DNA of 44,437 nucleotides, from positions 1-44,437 of the forward strand of contig JAEDKA010000029.1 in NCBI GenBank assembly GCA_016296065.1. The letters run 5' to 3'. Of this stretch, positions 38,666 through 44,437 are shown in pieces; the first letter of the stretch is position 1, and each line of letters begins with the position of its first letter. Source of the DNA: Kiritimatiellia bacterium (GTDB lineage Bacteria > Verrucomicrobiota > Kiritimatiellia > RFP12 > UBA1067). A program made the position numbers and the translations under genes. A model generated the notes under the pieces. It worked only from the letters and a program-made list of their open reading frames with translations. It did no database searches and was not told where the DNA came from.

Positions 38666-38676
38666 TATGGTATAAT
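38666..38676 (+). promoter_or_regulatory. Extended -10 promoter giving a nearly leaderless pcnB message
   Basis: TATGG then TATAAT (38671-38676). The pcnB ATG begins eight bases after the -10 box, at or within about three bases of the expected transcription start. No Shine-Dalgarno sequence can fit. Confidence 0.75.
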
Positions 38677-38684
38677 ATACCCCA

Positions 38685-39884
38685 ATGTTCGATTTTTTGA
38701 AGAAGAAAACCAGGAAGCCGACCGTCTACAAGCGGGCGGACCACTGTGTTTCGCGCAAAAACATCGATCCGGATGCGCTAAAGGTCCTGTATCGTCTCTC
38801 CAGCCTTGGCTACACGGCGTATCTTGTCGGCGGCGGAGTGCGCGATCTTCTTATGGGCCGCAAGCCCAAGGACTTTGACGTCGGCACTTCGGCGAAGCCC
38901 AACGAGGTCAAGCGCGCGTTCCGCAACTGCTTCCTCATCGGGCGCCGTTTCCGCCTTGCGCATGTCCGCTTCGGCGAGAAGGTCATCGAGACGGCGACTT
39001 TCCGGCAGAACTCCCAGACGGTCGGCGAAATCATCGAGCACGCTGCGGAGGGTCCGGTGGAGGACAATACGTTCGGCACGCCGGAGACGGACGCCTACAG
39101 GCGCGACTTCACGGTGAACGGTCTCTTCTACGACATCAAGGACTTCAGCGTCATCGACTGGGTCGGCGGCATGAAGGACATCGAGAAGAAGATAATCCGC
39201 GCGATAGGCGATCCGGAGATCCGCTTCCAGGAGGACCCGGTGCGCATGATGCGCGCCGTCAAGTTCGCCTCGCGCCTGGGCTTCACGATCGAGCGCAAGA
39301 CGCTCGCGGCGATGAAGAAGTACCATACCTGCATCCTCACGGCGGCCGTTCCGCGCGTCTGCGAGGAGGTGTTCCGCCTCTTCCCGTACGGAAAGAGCGC
39401 GGAGGCGTTCCGCCTCATGTGGGAGACGGGGCTTCTCGCCGACCTCCTGCCCGACCTTTCGGCGCACATCGACCGCGCGGGCGGCAAGAAGTGCAATGTG
39501 TGGAAGTACCTTTCCTCGCTTGACAAGTACGAGCTGATGATGACGGAGAAGGGGTTCGAGGTCTCGAACGGACTCCGCGCCGCCGTCCTCATGACGACGC
39601 TTCTCGAGCAGGACGGAAAGGACGGCGCAGGGCGCCGCATAATGCAGCAGATGATGGAGCGCCTGAAGATTCCGAAGGCGACGTACTTCACGGCGGTTCT
39701 CCTCATTGAGAGCCGCAAGAGGCTCTCCGCCTCGCCGAAGCCGGGCAAGGCCCGCTTCGTCTACAACCGCGATTTCCTCGACGCGCTCGACTACAACAGG
39801 ATTGTCTACCGCGCGCTCGGGACCGACGAATCAGTACTCAACGAATGGTCTGACCTCTACGAAGAGAAAGGCAACATCAAATGA
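38685..39884 (+). CDS. pcnB: PcnB-like poly(A) polymerase / tRNA nucleotidyltransferase family protein
   Basis: The 399-residue protein belongs to the class II nucleotidyltransferases. The head domain shows YLVGGGVRDLLMGRKPKDFDV with the metal-binding pair Asp63 and Asp65, then RNCFLIGRRFRLAHVRFG, TDAYRRDFTVNGLFYDI and RFQEDPVRMMRAVKFASRLGF. The RNCFLIGRRFRLAHV line favours poly(A) polymerase I (PcnB) over the CCA-adding enzyme; PcnB polyadenylates RNA to promote decay. The C-terminal part is shorter than in E. coli PcnB. ATG 38685 follows the -10 box by eight bases, so translation would begin on a nearly leaderless mRNA. The stop overlaps the next gene (ATGA, 39881-39884), opening a five-gene operon. 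Since PcnB and Cca are hard to separate by eye, CCA addition cannot be excluded. Confidence 0.85.
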   Translation: MFDFLKKKTRKPTVYKRADHCVSRKNIDPDALKVLYRLSSLGYTAYLVGGGVRDLLMGRKPKDFDVGTSAKPNEVKRAFRNCFLIGRRFRLAHVRFGEKVIETATFRQNSQTVGEIIEHAAEGPVEDNTFGTPETDAYRRDFTVNGLFYDIKDFSVIDWVGGMKDIEKKIIRAIGDPEIRFQEDPVRMMRAVKFASRLGFTIERKTLAAMKKYHTCILTAAVPRVCEEVFRLFPYGKSAEAFRLMWETGLLADLLPDLSAHIDRAGGKKCNVWKYLSSLDKYELMMTEKGFEVSNGLRAAVLMTTLLEQDGKDGAGRRIMQQMMERLKIPKATYFTAVLLIESRKRLSASPKPGKARFVYNRDFLDALDYNRIVYRALGTDESVLNEWSDLYEEKGNIK

Positions 39885-40588
39885 ACGAAGAACTCGAACA
39901 GCTCCTCCAGGAACTCAAGTCCACGCTTCCGTGGTTTCTTGCCGCCGGCATAATAGTCGCCGGATACTATGGCGTCAGGAAGTACGTCACGGAAAGGCGC
40001 GCGGCGGCGTCGGAGATCGTCTCCAGCGCGTACACGACCGACGAGCTCGAGGATGCGGTGTCCAAGTTTGGGTCGTCGAAGTCCGGCGGGCTTCTTCGCC
40101 TCCGTCTCGCCAAGAGCTACTTCGACGCGGGCAGCTACGAGAGCGCGCTCGAAATCTACGAGTCGCTCGGAGAAAAGGCACCTGACGGATTCGCCGACGT
40201 CCCGGCGGTCGGCAAGGCGCAGTGCCTTGAGGGCCTCGGGAAGTTCGCCGAGGCTGCTGCGGCATACGACGCTTTCGTCGCCGCGAACGAGAAGAGCTAC
40301 CTCGCGCTTACTGCGAAGCTCGGCTCCGCTCGCTGCGTTGCGCAGAACGGAGACCGCGAAAAGGCGCTCGCTGCGCTGGAGGCGCTGAAGGAGACGATTG
40401 CGGACGACGATATCGCGAAGTCCCGCGTCGAGACGACGATCGAGCTCGTCAAGCGCTACGAGAAGCGCGCGGAGCGCTCGCTCTTCGACGCGGCTGACGC
40501 CGCGCAGAAGCAGATCGAAGGCGATTCCGCCAAGAAGGAAGAGCCTGCGGCCGAAGAGGCCAAACCTGAACCCGCTAAGACCGAATGA
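39881..40588 (+). CDS. Membrane-anchored TPR protein (YfgM-like layout)
   Basis: The 235-residue protein has one transmembrane segment (about residues 16-32, LPWFLAAGIIVAGYYGV) after a short cytoplasmic N-terminus, then TPR-type helical pairs (LRLRLAKSYFDAGSYESALEIYESL, split over two helices; AQCLEGLGKFAEAAAAYDAF; ARCVAQNGDREKALAALEAL). It ends in a charged Glu/Pro/Lys tail. This resembles YfgM/BamD-like envelope scaffold proteins, but no specific family can be named. The start overlaps the pcnB stop and the end overlaps the mlaE start, both as ATGA, so the three genes are translationally coupled. It may help organise the adjacent lipid transporter. Confidence 0.8.
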   Translation: MNEELEQLLQELKSTLPWFLAAGIIVAGYYGVRKYVTERRAAASEIVSSAYTTDELEDAVSKFGSSKSGGLLRLRLAKSYFDAGSYESALEIYESLGEKAPDGFADVPAVGKAQCLEGLGKFAEAAAAYDAFVAANEKSYLALTAKLGSARCVAQNGDREKALAALEALKETIADDDIAKSRVETTIELVKRYEKRAERSLFDAADAAQKQIEGDSAKKEEPAAEEAKPEPAKTE

Positions 40589-41403
40589 CGATTGTACGCG
40601 AGCCGATGTGGGACGACGCCCCGCGCACACGTGCGCAGGGCGCGTTCCGCTATCTGGCCCGCTTCCTCGCGTCGCTCGGATGGGCGGCGCGCATTCTCGC
40701 CCTGTCGGTCGCCGCTTTTCCGTCGGTCCTGTGCCGCCGTTCGGGTCGTGCCGACTTCGCCGCCCAGCTGTATGTCACGGGAATACGCACGCTTCCCGTC
40801 ATAACCGTGGTGTCGCTCTTCATCGGGATGATTCTTGCGCTTCAGGTCGGACTTGAGCTTCGCCGCTTCAACCAGGAGATGTACCTCGGCGCCGCGGTGA
40901 TGCTCACGCTCCTGAGGGAGATGGGGCCGTTCGCGTGCGGAATAAGCCTTGCGGCGTGCGTTGGGTCCGCCATCGCCGCCGAACTCGGCACGATGACCGT
41001 GAACGACGAGGTCGCCGCGCTCGAGATAATGTCCATCTCGCCGATAAGGTTCCTCGCCGCACCGCGAATGCTCGCGCTAATCGTGATGGCGCCTATCCTC
41101 GCGTTCTACTGCTCCGTCATCGGGACGCTCGGCGGCGGCATCGTGGGCTCGACGCAGCTCGGAGTTGACTTCCGGCAGTACATGTCCAGCGCGCTCTCGA
41201 TAGCGGAGACGAAGGACCTCTTTGTCGGACTCTTCAAGGCCGGCATTTTCGGAATGATCATTGGCACGATATCGGTTTCGCAGGGCTTCAGCACTACGCT
41301 TGGCGCGACGGGCGTCGGGCGTTCGACCCAACGTAGCGTGATCGTGAACTTCCTGCTCATCCTCATGCTCGGATACATGGTGACGAGGGTGTTCTACAGG
41401 TAG
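40585..41403 (+). CDS. mlaE: MlaE-type lipid ABC transporter permease
   Basis: This 272-residue polytopic protein has the MlaE/YrbE layout: an N-terminal interfacial helix, then hydrophobic segments with FIGMILALQVGLELRRF, LTLLREMGPFACGISLAACVGSAIAAELGTM and the conserved VNDEVAALEIMSISP cytoplasmic loop, ending LGYMVTRVFYR. MlaE is the permease of the Mla system that moves phospholipids between inner and outer membranes. The following ATPase and MCE-domain genes confirm the complex and imply a diderm cell envelope. The ATG overlaps the upstream stop. An alternative start within the first 15 codons is possible. Confidence 0.93.
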   Translation: MTIVREPMWDDAPRTRAQGAFRYLARFLASLGWAARILALSVAAFPSVLCRRSGRADFAAQLYVTGIRTLPVITVVSLFIGMILALQVGLELRRFNQEMYLGAAVMLTLLREMGPFACGISLAACVGSAIAAELGTMTVNDEVAALEIMSISPIRFLAAPRMLALIVMAPILAFYCSVIGTLGGGIVGSTQLGVDFRQYMSSALSIAETKDLFVGLFKAGIFGMIIGTISVSQGFSTTLGATGVGRSTQRSVIVNFLLILMLGYMVTRVFYR

Positions 41404-41408
41404 GCTGA

Positions 41409-41447
41409 AGGTGTGAAGGTTGAAAGTTGGAAAGTTGAAAGTTTGAA
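41409..41447. repeat. Short tandem GTTGAAA repeats before mlaF
   Basis: The 44-nt gap between mlaE and mlaF consists of GAAGGTTGAAAGTTGG and AAAGTTGAAAGTTTGAA, repeats of a (G)TTGAAA unit. Similar AGTTGAAAGTTGAAAG words are, from memory, dispersed in many bacterial genomes. No clear ribosome-binding site is left for mlaF. Confidence 0.65.
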
Positions 41448-42194
41448 GTGGGCAAGCTGATCGAGTTTAGAGACGTCGTGAAGAAGTTCAACGGGGTGGC
41501 CGTTCTGGACGGGGTTTCGTTCGGCGTCGAGAAGGGCGAGGTGCTCTGCGTCGTCGGGCCGTCCGGGACCGGCAAGTCCGTAACGCTCAAGCACCTCGTG
41601 CGGCTGCTCACTCCGACGTCCGGACAGGTTCTCGTCGACGGCATAGACGTCGCGGCGTGCGGCGATGCCGAGCTCGTGAAGGTGCGCGACCGCATAGGAT
41701 ACCTCTTCCAGGGCGGGGCGCTCCTCGCGTGGATGACGGTCGCGGAGAACGTGGCGCTTCCGCTGGAGGAATGCACGAAGCTTCCCGACCGCGAGATAGC
41801 CGTCCGCGTGAGGCGCGCGCTGAAGGCGGTGGATCTCCTGCGGGCGAGCGACAAGTATCCGGCGGAGATATCGGGCGGAATGCAGAAGCGCGCCGGGCTC
41901 GCCCGCGCTATCGTGAGGGAGTCGGACATCGTCCTGTACGACGAGCCGACGTCCGGACTCGACCCCGTCACATCGGTGACGATCAACAATCTCATCCGCA
42001 AGCTTAACCGCGAGCTCGGCATAACCTCGGTCGTCGTGACGCACGACCTCCAGGGCGCGCTCGCGATAGCAGACCATGTGCTGCTCCTCAAGGGCGGGAA
42101 GGTTGTCGAATGCTCGACGCCGGCGGAATTCGTGAAATCTGAAAACCCGGACGTGAGGGAGTTCCTCGCGGCCATGAAAGGCGAAACGACATGA
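41448..42194 (+). CDS. mlaF: MlaF-type lipid ABC transporter ATPase
   Basis: The 248-residue ATP-binding subunit has Walker A GPSGTGKS (37-44), a Q-loop in YLFQGGALL, signature ISGGMQKR (142-149), Walker B IVLYDEPTSGLDP (162-174) and the H-loop VVTHD. GGALLAWMTVAENVALP is typical of MlaF. It powers phospholipid transport with MlaE and MlaD. The start is GTG 41448, since no ATG stands nearby in frame; the repeat upstream leaves no good Shine-Dalgarno sequence. The stop overlaps mlaD by ATGA. Confidence 0.95.
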   Translation: MGKLIEFRDVVKKFNGVAVLDGVSFGVEKGEVLCVVGPSGTGKSVTLKHLVRLLTPTSGQVLVDGIDVAACGDAELVKVRDRIGYLFQGGALLAWMTVAENVALPLEECTKLPDREIAVRVRRALKAVDLLRASDKYPAEISGGMQKRAGLARAIVRESDIVLYDEPTSGLDPVTSVTINNLIRKLNRELGITSVVVTHDLQGALAIADHVLLLKGGKVVECSTPAEFVKSENPDVREFLAAMKGETT

Positions 42195-43210
42195 GCAGAA
42201 GAAAGAGAAGCGATGCGTTTTCGGAGGCGATCGTAGGCCTCTTCATGATCGTGGTACTTGCACTCTTGGTGTACTTTACGATCGTGATATCCGGAGTGGA
42301 CGTCCTCAAGGGACGCCAGAAGGTGGTTGCGCGGGTCGCTTTTACGTCCGTTGGCGGACTTAAGGATCACGACAACGTCATGTACCGCGGCACGAAGGTT
42401 GGCGGCGTAGACGGAATCGACATCACGCCGTCGAACCTGATCGTCAGAATCGAGATCGACGAGTCGGTCGTGCTGCGCGAGAGCTACTCCATCGCCGTGT
42501 GCAGCCTATCGATGCTTGGCGGACAGTTCCTGAAGATCGACGAGGGCGAGGGCGAGATCGTGTCGCTTACGGACGGCATTCTGCGCGGCGAGACGCCGAC
42601 GGACTGGATGCAGGACGTCTCGCGCATCGCGAAGAACCTAAACGAGCTCACGAGCAGCGAGCACATCAAGACGATCATCACGAACATCGAGTCCGCGAGC
42701 GCGTCCGCCAAGGAGATCGCCCGCCGCCTCGAGGAGGGCGAGGGCACGCTTGGCAAGCTGCTGTCGCAGGACAATGCCTTCTACGCGGACGCGACGAACG
42801 CCGTTGCGGACGCGCGCCGTACGCTTGCCAACGCAGCCGAGATTTCGGACCGCATCAAGGCGGGTGAGGGGACGGTCGGCAAGCTTCTTTCGTCCGATAC
42901 GGCGCTCTACGACGACCTCAAGGAGTCCGTCGCCGCCTTCAAGAAGGCGTGCGAGCAGGTGAAGCTTCCGGAGAACATGGACAAGGAGGTCTCGGAGATC
43001 ATGGAAGGCGCCAAGGACCTCGTCGCGAACCTGACCGAGGTGTCGGAGAAGCTCAAGAACGGCGAGGGCACTCTCGGCAAGCTGACGAGCGAGTCGGCGA
43101 TGTACGACGAGCTTCAGGGCCTTATCAAGGACGTCCGCCAGGTTCTCGACAACTACCGCGATACCACGCCAATCTCCACGTTCGGCTCACTGATCATGGG
43201 CGGGCTGTAA
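42191..43210 (+). CDS. mlaD: MlaD-type MCE-domain lipid-binding protein with GEGTLGKL repeats
   Basis: The 339-residue protein has an N-terminal membrane anchor (about residues 14-35), an MCE domain (about 42-120: ARVAFTSVGGLKDHDNVMYRG, VGGVDGIDI, LGGQFLKIDEGEG) and a long helical tail. The tail carries three spaced GEGTLGKL units (near residues 183, 226 and 288), each followed by a DxxLYDDL-like line. MlaD hexamers bind phospholipids in the periplasm and dock on MlaFE. GEGTxGKL repeats are common in the longer MlaD proteins of non-proteobacteria. It ends the operon. Confidence 0.93.
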   Translation: MSRRKRSDAFSEAIVGLFMIVVLALLVYFTIVISGVDVLKGRQKVVARVAFTSVGGLKDHDNVMYRGTKVGGVDGIDITPSNLIVRIEIDESVVLRESYSIAVCSLSMLGGQFLKIDEGEGEIVSLTDGILRGETPTDWMQDVSRIAKNLNELTSSEHIKTIITNIESASASAKEIARRLEEGEGTLGKLLSQDNAFYADATNAVADARRTLANAAEISDRIKAGEGTVGKLLSSDTALYDDLKESVAAFKKACEQVKLPENMDKEVSEIMEGAKDLVANLTEVSEKLKNGEGTLGKLTSESAMYDELQGLIKDVRQVLDNYRDTTPISTFGSLIMGGL

Positions 43211-43248
43211 AGGCGATTTCATAACGGTGCAAGGAAGAGATACCAAAA

Positions 43249-43500
43249 ATGATGACTCAGGCCGAACTGCACGACGAACTGTGGTTGCTTACCAAAGGCA
43301 TTTTGCAGGATTCCCGCATGGATACGACTGAGGCCAGAGTGGTAAAACGCTGGCTTGAGGAGCATCAGAGCGGGGAAGAGTTTAAGCCGATGATCGGCAA
43401 GTTGGCCAAGTTCCTCGCCGACGGATTCATCGACCAGATCGAGTCCAGAAACCTCATCGAGTCCCTCGGCTGCACCCTCCGCTCGCTGAACACGCGCTGA
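43249..43500 (+). CDS. Small protein of unknown function (TerB/BRCT-associated-like helices)
   Basis: The 83-residue protein is helical. The order LLTKGILQDSRMDTTEARVVKRWLEEH, then LAKFLADGFIDQIESRNLIESL (each written here from two adjoining helices), resembles the acidic helical segment that precedes BRCT domains in some phage and bacterial proteins, where a D.x.I..xE pattern repeats twice. No BRCT domain follows. AAGGAAGAG lies upstream of ATG 43249; the adjacent ATG at 43252 is equally possible. I do not assign a function. Confidence 0.6.
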   Translation: MMTQAELHDELWLLTKGILQDSRMDTTEARVVKRWLEEHQSGEEFKPMIGKLAKFLADGFIDQIESRNLIESLGCTLRSLNTR

Positions 43501-43531
43501 CTTCGGCTCCGGGCTCTCGCCGAAATCTCTC

Positions 43532-43659
43532 GGGGCCAGTCCCCAATGTCTCTACAATTTTGGTGGGGACAGTCCCCTTTAAAACACCCTCAAATCTGGG
43601 GACAGTCTCCCATATTCCCAGGGACAGTCCCCCTTGTAATTATCGTGGGGACAGTCCCC
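43532..43659. repeat. Array of five GGGGACAGTCCCC palindromes (REP-like)
   Basis: Copies start at 43532 (GGGGCCAGTCCCC), 43565, 43598 (one mismatch in the right arm), 43620 (first base A) and 43647. Spacing is 33, 33, 22 and 27 bp. A sixth copy lies inside the transposase gene at 44343-44355. Palindromes beside a RAYT gene are the usual signature of REP elements moved by that transposase. Confidence 0.85.
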
Positions 43660-43827
43660 CTCATAACCTCCTGAAAACCCCAAACTGACGGAATTTCATG
43701 TTGACGAATTTTCGTGAATTTTGACCCTGCGCAGGGGAGCCGAACTTGTGACATGCGTTTCGCCCAATGTTTTCAGGGTTCTCGTCGATGCCGGGCGTCC
43801 CCGCTTCGCGATTTTCGAAATGCTTAA

Positions 43828-43876
43828 CTGACAAAAATATCAGCGAAATATCAGTGAAATATCAGTGAATTGTCAG
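43828..43876. repeat. Three 11-bp tandem repeats inside an inverted pair
   Basis: AAATATCAGCG (43835-43845) is followed by two exact AAATATCAGTG units (43846-43856, 43857-43867) and a degenerate AATTGTCAG. The block is enclosed by CTGACA (43828-43833) and TGTCAG (43871-43876). One repeat per DNA helical turn suggests a cooperative protein-binding array. Confidence 0.8.
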
Positions 43877-44003
43877 AAAACTTTTTGCGGAAACTGCTAT
43901 CATATATGCGTTCTCCTCGAGGTTCACGGCGGGTGCCGGCGGCTCGGGGGGAATGCGGCATGCGGCGCCCCGCTCCACCGGCGCCCGGAAAAGGAGCAAG
44001 GCA

Positions 44004-44437
44004 ATGGCGAGAAAGAACAGGCTGGTGGCGGAGGACGCCATCTACCATGTGGCATCGAGAATAGCCCACAGGGAGTTCCTCCTGGAGGACGAGAAGCTCA
44101 AGTCGGAGATCGTCTCGTGGATGTACGGCATAGCGGAGTTCTGCGGGATAGAGGTGCTCGCGTGGAACGTGATGGACAACCACCTGCACATATTCCTCTA
44201 CGTCCCGACCGTCCCGGAGGAGTACTGGACCGACCCCGACGAGCTGCCCGCGGCCTCGTGGCGCTCCATGCGCCCGGCGGAGTGCCGCGCGCCGCGGTGG
44301 ACGCCCGAGGTCGGCGGACCCGATCCCGTCCCCACCCCATCGGGGGACAGTCCCTCGCCGGAGGCGATGGTGAAGGCGGTGGCGGACGGCGTGCCGGCGT
44401 CGGTGGTGCCGCATCCGCGCACCGGCTTCACCATCCC
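44004..44437 (+). CDS. REP-associated tyrosine transposase (RAYT, IS200-like), 5' part
   Basis: The open frame begins MARKNRLVAEDAIYHVASR and contains the HUH-nuclease motif NVMDNHLHIFLYVP, with its two histidines (DNHLHI) that bind metal. This is the hallmark of IS200/RAYT-type Y1 transposases, which cut and rejoin single-stranded REP DNA. The N-terminal YHVASRI and LLEDEKLKSEIVSWM match RAYT proteins. AAGGAG 7 nt upstream supports ATG 44004. The gene runs past the window end, so the catalytic tyrosine region is not fully visible. A REP-like copy at 44343-44355 is read in frame as SGDSPS. The adjoining palindrome array fits the RAYT assignment. Confidence 0.88.
   Translation, partial: MARKNRLVAEDAIYHVASRIAHREFLLEDEKLKSEIVSWMYGIAEFCGIEVLAWNVMDNHLHIFLYVPTVPEEYWTDPDELPAASWRSMRPAECRAPRWTPEVGGPDPVPTPSGDSPSPEAMVKAVADGVPASVVPHPRTGFTI

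Larger units (their letters stand above)
43501..44003. other. Repeat-filled intergenic region upstream of the transposase
   Basis: No gene is seen. It holds a REP-like palindrome array (43532-43659), a CCTGCGCAGG palindrome near 43726-43735, the 11-bp tandem repeat block (43828-43876), and an AT-rich TATCATATATG near 43899-43909 that may include the transposase promoter. Confidence 0.65.

Noticed and set aside
43532..43659. CRISPR array, because of regularly spaced 13-bp repeats
   Set aside because: Repeats are short palindromes, spacers are 9-20 bp and uneven, no cas gene is near, and a RAYT gene adjoins; REP elements explain it better.

Overview
The window is a GC-rich bacterial chromosome segment with almost every gene on the + strand. 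The best guess for its source is an uncultured gut or animal-associated member of the PVC superphylum (Kiritimatiellota, Lentisphaerota or Verrucomicrobiota). That rests on the fused secDF, the large multidomain secreted CAZymes and SGNH hydrolases, the four-helix-bundle-plus-zinc-finger protein, the abundant hairpin-forming intergenic repeats, and paired chaperone and effector genes. No rRNA or marker-gene tree is possible here, so this is an inference.

Layout. (1) 1-6337 is housekeeping: uppP, secDF, rpmI-rplT, pyrF and a TPR protein with a glutamine-rich tail. (2) 6397-12162 holds a CE15-GH16 fusion, a four-helix-bundle protein framed by repeats, and a secreted clan GH-A hydrolase. (3) 12187-22442 is an effector island. 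Two small CesT-like (type III secretion class I) chaperone genes each precede a giant protein of about 1,200 residues, and a decayed third effector-like gene follows. The first giant carries a PI3K/HipA-like kinase motif set. The second combines a DUF3626-like region with a C-terminal SidE-type HD phosphodiesterase motif. No secretion apparatus is encoded in the window. (4) 22750-38604 is a secreted glycan-degradation locus: an SGNH hydrolase with glycine-rich modules, a protein with four GH16-like modules, an SGNH hydrolase with a CBM9/DOMON-like tail, and a GH95-GH92 fucosidase/mannosidase fusion. Three transcription units here share an upstream DNA element at fixed distance from the -10 box and a similar leader hairpin, which suggests one regulon. 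(5) 38666-43210 is a tight operon of a pcnB-like nucleotidyltransferase, a membrane TPR protein and mlaE-mlaF-mlaD. (6) 43249-44437 has a small unknown gene, a REP-like palindrome array, 11-bp tandem repeats and the start of a REP-associated (RAYT/IS200-like) transposase that runs off the end.

Recurring signals. Most transcription units start at an extended -10 promoter close to TTTTGGTATAAT. In two cases a start codon sits 6-8 nt after the -10 box, which predicts leaderless or nearly leaderless mRNAs. Several unrelated families of short hairpin-forming repeats lie between genes.

How the parts fit. The GH16, GH95, GH92, CE15 and SGNH proteins point to extracellular breakdown of complex polysaccharides and host-type glycans (fucose- and mannose-containing). 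The chaperone-effector modules suggest that the same organism injects proteins into eukaryotic cells. The effector island is the best candidate for an undescribed system.
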